Both the position numbers and the translations under genes were made by a program. A stretch of 64,000 bases of DNA from [Clostridium] aerotolerans DSM 5434 (GTDB taxonomy: Bacteria > Bacillota > Clostridia > Lachnospirales > Lachnospiraceae), in the NCBI RefSeq assembly GCF_000687555.1, contig NZ_JHWJ01000005.1:124001-188000 (forward strand), in the 5' to 3' direction. Each line of letters begins with the position of its first letter. The first letter of the stretch is position 1. Shown here piece after piece: positions 27,470 through 35,965 of this stretch. A model generated the notes under the pieces. The model saw nothing but the letters and a program-made list of their open reading frames with translations, searched no databases and was not told the origin of the DNA.

Positions 27470-27486
27470 AATTGGTAGTACCACTT
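27470..27486 (-). promoter_or_regulatory. Operator O2 just downstream of the lldP transcription start
   Basis: AATTGGTAGTACCACTT shares the first 14 bases with O1 and keeps the TGGTAGTACCA core. It begins a few bases after the predicted start site (about 27489), a good position for repression. Confidence 0.75.
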
Positions 27487-27495
27487 TGCAATTTA

Positions 27496-27535
27496 ATTAT
27501 AATGACGTATGTTATATATGTCAACATACGTCATT
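27496..27535 (-). promoter_or_regulatory. Consensus promoter of the lactate operon inside a 13-bp inverted repeat
   Basis: On the minus strand, TTGACA (27524-27519) and TATAAT (27501-27496) are separated by exactly 17 bases, a perfect consensus promoter. The same region holds perfect inverted repeats, AATGACGTATGTT (27501-27513) and AACATACGTCATT (27523-27535), so the -35 box lies between and partly in the arms. This could be a second regulatory site. Confidence 0.85.
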
Positions 27536-27563
27536 TTTTTAACAAGTATTTTGTTGATTTTCA

Positions 27564-28286
27564 CTAATTTTCGTGTTTTTTGATCATTGTCAAATCTTTT
27601 TCTTTAATTTTTTGGTCAATAATACTAAAATGTTTGTTAATTGATTCATAAGCAAGATTTTTATCCCTGTTAATCAAACTTTCTAACATTCCATTATGGG
27701 CTTGTATAAGAATCTTTCTGCTGTCTTCCTGGCTTAAGATCTCTCTTCGCAGATCTACAATAAATTTATCCAGTATTTCTGAAAGAGCCTGAAGGATATT
27801 GATAATCAGAGTGTTCTTAGAGGCCAGGGCTATATTATAGTGCATCTTCTTGTCCAATACCACATTATTCGCTTCCGTCTCTCTCTCCAACTGTGATACG
27901 ATCTTTACCAGGGTCTGAATTTCCTCATCGGTGATATGATCAATTGCCAGCATCAGTGCTTCCATCTCAAGCGCTCTCCTAAGCTCACTGACCTGCCTGT
28001 AATCGATCTGATTCAGCAGAAACAACATGGACAGGGATTCTACCAGATTATTCTCAAAGTTTCCTGTAAGGAAATTACCTGCACCCTGTTGACTTGAGAT
28101 AACCCCCATAATATCAAGCGTACGAATCGCTTCCCTGACAGAATTGCGGCTGATTCCCAGTATCTCTGACAATTCTCTTTCCGCAGGCAGCTTTCCTCCT
28201 ATACTCAATTCGCCATTGCGTATTTGTTTTTTTATATAATCTATCACTTTCATATATGACTTATTTTCTGTTCTATCCTCTTCCAT
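27564..28286 (-). CDS. GntR family regulator with FCD domain (LldR/LctA-like)
   Basis: About 240 residues. N-terminal winged helix (MKVIDYIKKQIRNGELSIGG, PAERELSEILGISRNSVREAIRTLDIMGVI, QQGAGNFL) and C-terminal all-helical FCD ligand domain. The open frame extends to 28343, but AAGGAGGT five to six bases before the ATG at 28286 decides the start. It is encoded just upstream of the permease operon on the same strand, and GGT-nnn-ACC palindromes lie in between, so it most likely controls lactate use. Lactate as effector is inference from the context. Confidence 0.9.
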   Translation of the reverse strand: MEEDRTENKSYMKVIDYIKKQIRNGELSIGGKLPAERELSEILGISRNSVREAIRTLDIMGVISSQQGAGNFLTGNFENNLVESLSMLFLLNQIDYRQVSELRRALEMEALMLAIDHITDEEIQTLVKIVSQLERETEANNVVLDKKMHYNIALASKNTLIINILQALSEILDKFIVDLRREILSQEDSRKILIQAHNGMLESLINRDKNLAYESINKHFSIIDQKIKEKDLTMIKKHEN

Positions 28287-28594
28287 AAATACCTCCTTGT
28301 ATTTCAAATATCCAATTTTATTCAGGGCAATTTGTTTTTTCATTTACAATTTATAATCAAAACATATCCTGCTAGTTTGAATTCTTTGTAGTCGATATAA
28401 CCTCTGGCTGTCTATAATTCTATCATAATTTATTTTATTTTCAACTATATGCGGTTCTTTCAAATGGTCTCCTACCAGATATGAATATATCAGAAACGCG
28501 GAGAGAGGCATTATTATATTGGAATTTATTAAGAATGCACTATCAAAAATTTATAGTAAGCGTATGTAAAAGAATTATTCTGATTACGTAGACA
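28287..28594 (-). other. Gene-free AT-rich interval
   Basis: About 300 bases between the lactate regulator and the next terminator. The regulator's own promoter must lie here. No gene is supported; a 35-codon frame on the plus strand at 28482 lacks a ribosome binding site. Confidence 0.5.
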
Positions 28595-28628
28595 AACCGG
28601 CAATAGGATTCGCCTCCTATTGCCGGTT
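28595..28628 (-). terminator. Terminator after the AtuA/DUF4387 operon
   Basis: AACCGGCAATAGG (28595-28607) pairs perfectly with CCTATTGCCGGTT (28616-28628), 50 bases past the stop of the DUF4387 gene. Confidence 0.85.
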
Positions 28629-28677
28629 CATTATACTGATTTTTCAGTTTATATATGAAATTGTTAACCATGTTTCT

Positions 28678-28983
28678 TTAGCAAGAGATATCAAGCAATG
28701 AAACATATTGCTGTCCGCCGTGCATATCCCTCTCGTCGCGGCTTCCCTCAATTGGTACCCGGGGGAGGCTGATTTTAGCCACCTGAATATGTTCCAGACA
28801 GAAGATCTCAAGTTCCTCCGGTTTCACCTGAAATGACTTGGCAATAAACTCCCGCTCTCTTTCAAACGCAGCAGTAACACTCTTTGTATCTTCTACATTA
28901 TTGCAAAAAGCATCAATGGTAAGCCAAAAAGGACCTGCATTTTTGCTGCGAATGTATTTTACAGTCTTTTCAATCGTATTCAT
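28678..28983 (-). CDS. DUF4387 family protein (AtuA partner)
   Basis: 101 residues. The frame is open much further upstream, overlapping atuA, but GGAGGTG with ATG at 28983 (six bases later) is the plausible start, and homology-like sequence begins there: TVKYIRSKNAGPFWLTIDAFC is characteristic of DUF4387. The family is regularly encoded right after AtuA-type (DUF1446) proteins. Its role is unknown. The gene begins 17 bases after the atuA stop. Confidence 0.8.
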   Translation of the reverse strand: MNTIEKTVKYIRSKNAGPFWLTIDAFCNNVEDTKSVTAAFEREREFIAKSFQVKPEELEIFCLEHIQVAKISLPRVPIEGSRDERDMHGGQQYVSLLDISC

Positions 28984-28999
28984 CATGCACCTCCCCAAA

Positions 29000-30352
29000 T
29001 TAGATATTCTCATAAGAAAAGCGAACCAGCTCCAACGGATCCTCCACGGACACGGTATGGTACAATTTGAATTCATAAATTGCGCCTCGTTCCATCTCCG
29101 CAGGTGAAAAAATAAAGGCATAAGAAGGCATTTGTTTTCCTTCAAACATATTGTAATGAAGCAGTAACGGATTAAATGCTTTGGTTATCTGAGTTGCCAT
29201 TTCCTGGGTATCAGCGGTCACTGTCAGCATCATCAGTACCTCGTTTGGAACATAACCCTCCGGTACCTCCATTCCCGAAACACCGTTATAACCATAAGGA
29301 CGCAGCCAGAAATGATAGCTGTCACTCGAAATGCCTGCCTTTTCCAGCTTTTCTATACCGGCTCTGGATACTGCATCCACCCATTTCATAGGATCCTGCA
29401 TTACCTTTCGGTCACGAATGCCTGCCATGCTGACCGTCTGATATCCCACAGGACCAGAACCCTCTAACTTCAAGGTATAGGGAAAATACTCGATGGTTGT
29501 ACCCTCTACCCGTACTTCTGTTTCAGACAGTTCTGTATAGATGGAATTTGCAGTATCAATTTGAATTCCTGGCTCTGTTAATTGAATCGGATTGGAATTC
29601 TCATAAATCAGATGTGCAGATACAGAATAGGCAGAAACCGTACTGCCTGGCTGCACGGCTTTGATTGTAAAGCCTTTTTCATCTACCTCCATAAATACCC
29701 CACCCTGCAGACCAGCGCTGGTGCAAACGCCGCCGCACTCAACGGTTTTGGCTGCGTGCCAGCAAGATGCAGGATCACAGCCTTTCATTAGGGGATATGC
29801 TGCTATTACGGCAGTATCGGTTGACCGGCCTCCAATGATGATTTCTGCGCCATTTTTAAAAGCCTCCTCATACGCCTCCGCACCAAGCAGCGCTACAATG
29901 GTGCTGCACTCATCAAACGTATTCTCTGATATTTCAGGAGCTCCATGTAATGCATTGATCTTTCCATCACAGTACTTCTGTTTTATCACGTTAGAATCCT
30001 GCTGGGAATAAATTCTGGCAATTTTTTTGTGGATTCCAGCTTCCTCACATATTTCCTTGATTAATTCGCAGGCAGTATCAACCCCCTCATCCGAACCGCA
30101 GGTTCCTGCTGAACCAATGGTCATGGGAATTCCCAGCTTGTGAGCACCTAATACCATGCGCTTTAAGTCTCGTTTGACATCACTGATAGAATATTTACCG
30201 TGACCTGATCCTAAATAATAAGGCCCTGAATCCGTGGAACCTGCGTCACTGGATATGATGTCTGGTTTCATGGCCAGACCTGCTTCAAATGCTTCTTCCG
30301 TACAATTTAAACCAACTGCGCCATATGGAACAAATACTTTTACATTTGCCAT
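29000..30352 (-). CDS. AtuA family (DUF1446) acyclic terpene utilisation-like protein
   Basis: 450 residues. The N-terminus (PYGAVGLNCTEEAFEAG), SSDAGSTDSGPYYLGSG, IGSAGTCGSDEGVD and IIGGRSTDTAVIAAYPLMKG belong to the DUF1446/AtuA family, named after a Pseudomonas citronellol/geraniol catabolic gene. Most Clostridial members are in unrelated contexts and the reaction is unknown. It forms a two-gene unit with DUF4387 and is divergent from a LysR regulator that probably controls it. No terpene-specific neighbours are present, so the substrate is open. Confidence 0.85.
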   Translation of the reverse strand: MANVKVFVPYGAVGLNCTEEAFEAGLAMKPDIISSDAGSTDSGPYYLGSGHGKYSISDVKRDLKRMVLGAHKLGIPMTIGSAGTCGSDEGVDTACELIKEICEEAGIHKKIARIYSQQDSNVIKQKYCDGKINALHGAPEISENTFDECSTIVALLGAEAYEEAFKNGAEIIIGGRSTDTAVIAAYPLMKGCDPASCWHAAKTVECGGVCTSAGLQGGVFMEVDEKGFTIKAVQPGSTVSAYSVSAHLIYENSNPIQLTEPGIQIDTANSIYTELSETEVRVEGTTIEYFPYTLKLEGSGPVGYQTVSMAGIRDRKVMQDPMKWVDAVSRAGIEKLEKAGISSDSYHFWLRPYGYNGVSGMEVPEGYVPNEVLMMLTVTADTQEMATQITKAFNPLLLHYNMFEGKQMPSYAFIFSPAEMERGAIYEFKLYHTVSVEDPLELVRFSYENI

Positions 30353-30431
30353 AGCTATCCCCTCCTGTACATCTGAATATCACTGGATTTTTTATAAAAT
30401 CTTACGATCCGCTCAGTGATTACGATTCATC

Positions 30432-30460
30432 TTGACTTCATTATAAACACAGATTAAAAT
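30432..30460 (+). promoter_or_regulatory. Promoter of the LysR gene
   Basis: TTGACT (30432-30437) and TAAAAT (30455-30460) have a 17-base spacer in the divergent region between atuA and the LysR gene. Confidence 0.65.
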
Positions 30461-30549
30461 AATGTAAAATACCAATCATGACATTCATGCATAACATTGA
30501 TGTTATGCTTTTGCTTACTATTTCTCAAAAACTATGTGGAGATACAACC

Positions 30550-31467
30550 ATGATAAACGAAAAACAGATTTATTATTTACTGACCGTAGCCGAGGAACAT
30601 AATATAACCGCAGCAGCTCAAAAGCTCTACATTTCTCAACCCGCACTGAGCCGTCTTATTCTTGATCTGGAGCATAGTCTTGGCACCTCATTGTTTATCC
30701 GTAATAGGGGCAATCTCCAGCCTACTAAAGCTGGAGAGGTCTATCTACGTGGATGTAAGGAGGTGTTGGCAATTTCAAGGTCTGTTACAAAAGAAATCTC
30801 TGATTTAAGCAACAGCCAAAGCGGGCAAATCACGTTAGGTCTTACTTCCCTGACTGGGGAATTTTTATTTCCAGCTATTTTAGATACCTTTGAGCAGAAA
30901 TTTCCTAATGTTGAGTTATTACTGATTGAGGAACGTATGAGCGCTCTTTTAGAAACAGTTAAAAGCGGAAAAACAGATATGGCTTTTGTCTATCAGACGG
31001 AGGATCCTGAACTGGAGTATCGTCTATTCCTGGAAAATCCTATTTATCTACAAGTTCCGCCGTTCTTTCTGGAACATAAAACCTCATGGAAACCAGGCAG
31101 TCAAAACCCTTCCATAATGCCTGAATCACTTTCCGGTCAACCTATGATTCTACTAAAAAAAGGCCGGAGCATGCGTGAAGCGGCTGACCGATTCCTGATG
31201 CAATATCAAATTACTCCTGGTAAAGTCATTGAGACTGAAAATATTCACCTTGCCAGCAGCTTAGTAAGATTGAATAAGGGATTCACCTTTGTTCCCAGCA
31301 TCGCCATGCATCATTTTTCTGTAAGTAATAACACCAATTACTACTGCCAGATCAAAGATTATCCTATGAAACGAAGCTTATATTGCTGCTATAGAAAACA
31401 CGGATATTTAACTGCTGGAGAACAATTTTTAATCAATATGATACCAGAAATACTAGGTCATTTCTGA
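30550..31467 (+). CDS. LysR family transcriptional regulator
   Basis: 305 residues. N-terminal winged helix (QIYYLLTVAEEHNITAAAQKLYISQPALSRLILDLEHSLGTSLFIR) followed by a LysR substrate-binding domain (GQITLGLTSLTGEFLFPAILDTFEQKFPNVELLLIE). The open frame begins at 30478, but family alignment and GGAG eight bases upstream place the start at ATG 30550. It is divergent from atuA-DUF4387, the classic arrangement of a LysR activator and its target. Confidence 0.9.
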   Translation: MINEKQIYYLLTVAEEHNITAAAQKLYISQPALSRLILDLEHSLGTSLFIRNRGNLQPTKAGEVYLRGCKEVLAISRSVTKEISDLSNSQSGQITLGLTSLTGEFLFPAILDTFEQKFPNVELLLIEERMSALLETVKSGKTDMAFVYQTEDPELEYRLFLENPIYLQVPPFFLEHKTSWKPGSQNPSIMPESLSGQPMILLKKGRSMREAADRFLMQYQITPGKVIETENIHLASSLVRLNKGFTFVPSIAMHHFSVSNNTNYYCQIKDYPMKRSLYCCYRKHGYLTAGEQFLINMIPEILGHF

Positions 31468-31529
31468 TTCAGTTTTCCCCTTTAGAATTTCTTCCATAAT
31501 TCTTAAGCTATCATTTTAATGAAAAAGGA

Positions 31530-31641
31530 TTGAAATATATATTTTTATCCAATATAATAGCTATAATCAAAATAAGCATTAGCGTCCTAACTCAAAAGGT
31601 TTCGCGCTGATGCTTATTAAATATCTGCCTTTCTGCAGATA
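31530..31641 (+). promoter_or_regulatory. Promoter and structured leader of dedA
   Basis: TTGAAA (31530-31535) and TATAAT (31553-31558) have a 17-base spacer. The predicted RNA starts just before a 14-bp stem, AATAAGCATTAGCG (31571-31584) with CGCTGATGCTTATT (31605-31618, one wobble), enclosing a 20-base loop. A second hairpin, TATCTGC/GCAGATA (31622-31641), follows. Neither has a T tract. The arrangement could be a leader regulating dedA; it does not match a riboswitch I recognise. Confidence 0.55.
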
Positions 31642-31683
31642 ATAGTAACAAACAGAACATTTACATCAGGAAAGGAATTTGAA

Positions 31684-32295
31684 ATGCAGGAATGGATTAT
31701 TAATACGATGGATCAATACGGATACTTGGGGATTGCATTGCTGATAGCAATAGAAAACGTTTTTCCTCCCATCCCATCTGAATTGATTCTGACATTTGGC
31801 GGTTTTATGACAACTTACACATCCATGAATCGATGGATTGTTGTGCTGTTTGCTACCTTTGGCTCTGTCATTGGCGCATGTATCCTATACGGAGTGGGAC
31901 TTTTGCTTCCCGTAGAAAAGCTGGAGCTGCTGGTTGACAGATGGGGACATATCCTGGGATTAAAAAGATCTGATATTAAACGAGCAGAAGGCTGGTTTGA
32001 GAAAAAGGGAACCTCAACCATCTTCTTTTGCCGTTTCATCCCACTTATACGCAGCCTGATTTCCATACCAGCAGGTATGGCCAAAATGCATATGGGGAAA
32101 TTTCTCCTCTATACCACCATTGGTACCTTCATATGGAACATTGTGCTCGTGTTCCTGGGAGCATTCGCTGGGTCGAAATGGAACACCATTGTACATTACA
32201 TGGATCTGTATTCCAATATTTCCGTCGCTATTATGGCGGTCATCGCAGTCGGTGTTCTTATCTGGTTTGTAAAGAAACGAAAAAAATCCATATAA
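31684..32295 (+). CDS. DedA family membrane protein
   Basis: 203 residues with about five membrane segments. DedA/SNARE-associated hallmarks are ENVFPPIPSELILTFGGF and the conserved arginine-containing FFCRFIPLIRSLISIPAGMAKM, ending in a basic tail. Members flip undecaprenyl phosphate or phospholipids or maintain proton motive force; which applies here is not evident. It is a single gene with its own structured leader and a strong terminator. Confidence 0.9.
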   Translation: MQEWIINTMDQYGYLGIALLIAIENVFPPIPSELILTFGGFMTTYTSMNRWIVVLFATFGSVIGACILYGVGLLLPVEKLELLVDRWGHILGLKRSDIKRAEGWFEKKGTSTIFFCRFIPLIRSLISIPAGMAKMHMGKFLLYTTIGTFIWNIVLVFLGAFAGSKWNTIVHYMDLYSNISVAIMAVIAVGVLIWFVKKRKKSI

Positions 32296-32338
32296 AACAA
32301 AGGCAGAGACTTTATTTATGTCTCTGCCTTTGTTTTAT
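32292..32338 (+). terminator. Bidirectional terminator between dedA and the AI-2E family gene
   Basis: A 19-bp perfect stem, ATAAAACAAAGGCAGAGAC (32292-32310) with its complement at 32320-32338, is A-rich on one side and T-rich on the other, serving both converging genes. Confidence 0.93.
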
Positions 32339-32354
32339 ATATTCGTATCTTTTT

Positions 32355-33416
32355 TTATTTAAAAATATGAATGCTACCCTCTTTATTCAGTTTGACCAAA
32401 ATAGTTGCTATGATCGGCAACATGAACAGTCCTAAAATTCCCATCAGCTGTGCTCCTACGAACATTAAAATTAGAGTTACAATGGGGTGAAGTCCTATCT
32501 GCTGTCCTATGATTTTGGGTTCCAGTATCTGCCGAACTATTGTAATAAAGATGTATAAAACAATCATTCCGATTCCTACCCGGGTATCCCCCATGGAAAA
32601 GGCAATGATTGACCAGGGAATTAAAACAGCTCCAGTCCCCAAAATAGGGAGAACATCTATGATTGCGACAAGCAGTCCAATCAGAAATGGTGTAGGAATG
32701 CCTATAATAGAAAAGCCAAGAGATAATTCTATAAAAGTGATGGAAATGATCAGGGCATAGGCACGAATGAATTTGCCTAATGAGCCAATGACATTATCTT
32801 TTATATTCAGCATTATATTTCTGCGCTTGTCTCCAAACTGGCGTAACACAAAATTTCCGATCTTATAATAATCAATGGTGAAAAAGAAGGACGATACAAT
32901 TGTAAAAATAACCTTTATTAACAATGTTGGAACCTGACCAGCCAAACCAGTGACCGTTGTCACTACCTTAGAGGATATATTGGAAAGATAGGTGAAAATT
33001 GATTGCCCAATGTTATTAATAAACTCATCCAGATACACCTTAATGACAGGAAACCGGTCAGACATCTGATCTGTAAAAGCAGAAAGCGCTGGCTGAAGCG
33101 TTTCCTTATAAAGCGAAGGAAGGTTATTAAATAATGAACTGATAAACTGAAAGAACCTTGCACCAATGAGGCTGATGACCAAGAACAAACAGGCATAAAA
33201 TAAAATCAGAATTATAATTGAGGAAAAAGTCCGTTTGATACCCAACTTCTTTGTCAGCAGATCAATGGGCTTTCGAAATGTCATGGAGATAATTAATCCA
33301 ATAACAAAGGGCATTAAAAGCGGAAAAACATATTTAACGCCTGCATATACCATGATTAATAAAATAAATGCAAATACACAGTGAATAATAAATGCTTTCT
33401 GTTTTTCTAAACTCAT
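32355..33416 (-). CDS. AI-2E family transporter (YtvI-like)
   Basis: 353 residues with about eight membrane helices: two N-terminal, a hydrophilic-amphipathic middle, and a hydrophobic C-terminal bundle with the family features PTPFLIGLLVAIIDVLPILGTG, IPWSIIAF and LEPKIIGQQIGLHPIVTLI. The family includes TqsA (autoinducer-2 export), antiporters, and YtvI, a sporulation membrane protein common in Clostridia; the last is the likeliest match in size and phylum. Transport substrate unknown. Confidence 0.85.
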   Translation of the reverse strand: MSLEKQKAFIIHCVFAFILLIMVYAGVKYVFPLLMPFVIGLIISMTFRKPIDLLTKKLGIKRTFSSIIILILFYACLFLVISLIGARFFQFISSLFNNLPSLYKETLQPALSAFTDQMSDRFPVIKVYLDEFINNIGQSIFTYLSNISSKVVTTVTGLAGQVPTLLIKVIFTIVSSFFFTIDYYKIGNFVLRQFGDKRRNIMLNIKDNVIGSLGKFIRAYALIISITFIELSLGFSIIGIPTPFLIGLLVAIIDVLPILGTGAVLIPWSIIAFSMGDTRVGIGMIVLYIFITIVRQILEPKIIGQQIGLHPIVTLILMFVGAQLMGILGLFMLPIIATILVKLNKEGSIHIFK

Positions 33417-33555
33417 GAATTACAATACCTTTCTGATGGTCGCATGTAAATCTGGTACCTATAATTACCAGATTCCTTGGTTGTATTATATCGTTTATAC
33501 GGACGGTGTCAAGCACTACGGCTAATCTTTGTCCGATATTGTTGAAAAACAGGGG

Positions 33556-35505
33556 CTACCGAAGGGTATGCATATAATCTTCTGCCTTATCCCAATTCAC
33601 TACAAAGGAAGTCCCTTTTTGGCAGAAAACAGAACAGGAGGGATTCTTAACATCTGCATCCGCATTGTAATGATAAGAGGCCACGACTTCGTCCTGATTA
33701 TGGCATATGTCATAATGAGAAAAATTCATAGTGATCCCTGCCCGTCCTCCTGTCATCATCAACAGCTCTTCTCCATAATTCATAAAAGAAGAGACTGGGC
33801 CGGTTCCCGTAACAACACATCTACCGTTTCCATCCATGACCGGAGCCTCATACACTCCGTAACGTCTTGTAATGTCATTTAAGAGCTTTCCAGCCAGGGT
33901 GTCGGGAATGGACAGGCTAAACCTGTAATAGGGCTCTAAAAGGAGATTATCCGCCTTCATCAGCCCCTGCCGGATTGCCCGATATACTGCCTCCCGGAAA
34001 TCACCGCCTTCTGTATGCTTTATATGAGAGATACCATCAATCAAAACGATCTTAACGTCTGTCAGGGAAGAACCGGTTAAGATTCCTTTATGAACCGTCT
34101 CAAATACATGGGTACGTATCAGATTCTGATAATTGATCCCAAGCCTGTCAACATGACATTCGCTCTTAAAGGTAATGCCCTCCCCTCTGGACGCCGGCTC
34201 TATTCTAAGGGCTACTTCCGCATAATGTCTAAGAGGTTCAAAATGACCATAACCATATACTGGTTCTTTCACCGTTTCCATATATACAACCTCCGGATTC
34301 CCAAAGGTTACTGGAACCTGATATTTTCTTAAAACCGTTTCTTCTAAGATTTCCAGTTGGATCTTCCCCATAACGTTTACCTTAAGCTGCTGTAAGGATT
34401 CCTCCCACTCCGCTTTCAGAGATGGATCCTCCTCTTCAAGCATATGGAAGATGCGTAAAACCGTCTGATCAGGAATGTCAGGTGGATACTGAACTCTGGC
34501 CTGAAGGGCTGGATGAAGGTAAGGAATCTCTCCTGTATGGCAGGCGCCAAGTCCCTGGCCTGCAACTGTATTTATTAATCCGGTTACAGCAACCACATCA
34601 CCAGCAGTTGCTTCCGCCACTGTAGTAAATTTCTCCCCTCTAAACAATCTGATCTGATGTATCTTCTCAGTCTCAGAAACAATATCACGTACCTTTACAC
34701 TTCCGCTTAATACCTTAAGATAAGTCATGCGCTCCTGCTGTTCATCATAACGAATCTTAAACACTCTTCCTCTGAAAACGTCAGAGGTCTCGTAATTGGT
34801 CTTAGTAAGCTCATAAAATGCGGTAAGGAACTCATAAAGTCCGGCCCCTTTTAATGCACTTCCCCCAAAGCAGGGAAATAAGTGGCGCTTCTTAATCTGA
34901 GATAACAATGAGGGCTTCATATCTTCATAAGACATAGTTCCTTCCAGCCACTCATCCACAAGGCCTTCATCCAGTTCAGAAACATTATCTATGAGATCGT
35001 CCGTAAAGGTACCTTCCATTCCATTCTTAAAGTTCATGTCCTGGAAATCCAAAATGCGGTCTGACAGCTGGTTTTTAAGTTCTTTTACAATATGCTCATA
35101 AGAGGCTGTCGGGATATCCAGTTTATTGATAAACAGAAATACAGGAATCCCATATCGTTCCAGCAGCTTCCAAATAGTCTCTGTATGACCCTGAACCCCA
35201 TCGGAACCGTTCACTACAAGGACAGCATAGTCCATAATTTCCAAAGTTCTCTCCATCTCAGCCGAAAAATCAACGTGCCCGGGAGTATCTACCAGGTAAT
35301 AAGTATTGTCGTTATGTGTATAGCACGCCATATCAGAAAAAATCGTAATCCCTCTTGTTTTCTCTATCTCATCATGGTCCAGACAGGCCGTCTGAGAGTC
35401 TACCCGTCCCAATGTCCTGATCACCTTTTCCTCATATAAAATCTGTTCTGAAAAAGTAGTTTTACCAGCATCCACATGAGCCAGAATACCAAATGTGATT
35501 TTCAT
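33556..35505 (-). CDS. EF-G-like GTPase of the TetM/TetW/TetO ribosomal protection family
   Basis: 649 residues, close to Tet(M) length. G domain: ILAHVDAGKTTFSEQIL, RGITIF, DTPGHVDFSAEMERTLEIMDYAVLVV, NKLDIP. The remaining domains follow the EF-G/Tet layout, with a domain IV-like region carrying GITFKSECHVDRLGINYQNLIRTHV. Classic Tet proteins eject tetracycline from the ribosome. This one diverges strongly from Tet(M) even in the G domain, and the neighbourhood has no mobile-element signs, so it may be an intrinsic translation factor homologue rather than a proven resistance gene. Confidence 0.82.
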   Translation of the reverse strand: MKITFGILAHVDAGKTTFSEQILYEEKVIRTLGRVDSQTACLDHDEIEKTRGITIFSDMACYTHNDNTYYLVDTPGHVDFSAEMERTLEIMDYAVLVVNGSDGVQGHTETIWKLLERYGIPVFLFINKLDIPTASYEHIVKELKNQLSDRILDFQDMNFKNGMEGTFTDDLIDNVSELDEGLVDEWLEGTMSYEDMKPSLLSQIKKRHLFPCFGGSALKGAGLYEFLTAFYELTKTNYETSDVFRGRVFKIRYDEQQERMTYLKVLSGSVKVRDIVSETEKIHQIRLFRGEKFTTVAEATAGDVVAVTGLINTVAGQGLGACHTGEIPYLHPALQARVQYPPDIPDQTVLRIFHMLEEEDPSLKAEWEESLQQLKVNVMGKIQLEILEETVLRKYQVPVTFGNPEVVYMETVKEPVYGYGHFEPLRHYAEVALRIEPASRGEGITFKSECHVDRLGINYQNLIRTHVFETVHKGILTGSSLTDVKIVLIDGISHIKHTEGGDFREAVYRAIRQGLMKADNLLLEPYYRFSLSIPDTLAGKLLNDITRRYGVYEAPVMDGNGRCVVTGTGPVSSFMNYGEELLMMTGGRAGITMNFSHYDICHNQDEVVASYHYNADADVKNPSCSVFCQKGTSFVVNWDKAEDYMHTLR

Positions 35506-35637
35506 ATAGGTTCAAATCCTTTAGTCATTAAAATTGCGCCAATCTACCAATATCAGGGGACGCTTTCTTTATTCTAATTTATTATTCCCATAAAATCAAC
35601 GCAATTTAAAGCTCCTATCCTGCCATCGAAATAAAAA

Positions 35638-35943
35638 TCAGGGGTTTTCCTCAGAGGTACAGTACATAACGGTCAAATAGTGCCCGCTGTGTATGATATC
35701 TTCCTTTAAACCATTCATGTTCTTCAACTCTTTTACATACTGTGCTACAGTCATTCCGCTGTTTTCACTATATTTTCCTGCAATGCTCCACAGACTGTCT
35801 CCCTGCTGGATCTCAATGCTGGTGTAGTACTTCTCTATAGCTGCCTGTTCAAGGGCCTGGGCAGAATCAAGTCCCGGAACGAAACCAAAGATACGGAATC
35901 CAAGAAATGAGAAAAATAACAGCACAATTATTTGTTTCATCAT
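35638..35943 (-). CDS. YneA-like LysM protein, probable SOS cell-division inhibitor
   Basis: 101 residues. One N-terminal membrane helix (residues about 3-20) and an extracellular LysM motif: IQQGDSLWSIAGKYSENSGMTVAQYVKELKNMNGL, ending in a short tail. Size, topology and divergent position next to lexA match Bacillus YneA, which halts division during the SOS response. A LexA box (35966-35981) lies 23 bases upstream of its start. Primary sequence beyond LysM is not conserved enough to be certain. Confidence 0.78.
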   Translation of the reverse strand: MMKQIIVLLFFSFLGFRIFGFVPGLDSAQALEQAAIEKYYTSIEIQQGDSLWSIAGKYSENSGMTVAQYVKELKNMNGLKEDIIHSGHYLTVMYCTSEENP

Positions 35944-35965
35944 ACGGATACCTCCTAAAAATAAT

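Noticed and set aside
28482-28590. 35-codon plus-strand frame in the intergenic region
   Set aside because: No ribosome binding site, no homology recognised, low-complexity AT-rich DNA.
28986-29145. N-terminal extension of the DUF4387 gene into atuA
   Set aside because: The extension is the shadow of the atuA 3' end; a strong binding site and the family start are at 28983.
33556-35505. Acquired tetracycline resistance gene
   Set aside because: Sequence is divergent from Tet(M)/(O)/(W) and no mobile-element features surround it; resistance is not claimed.
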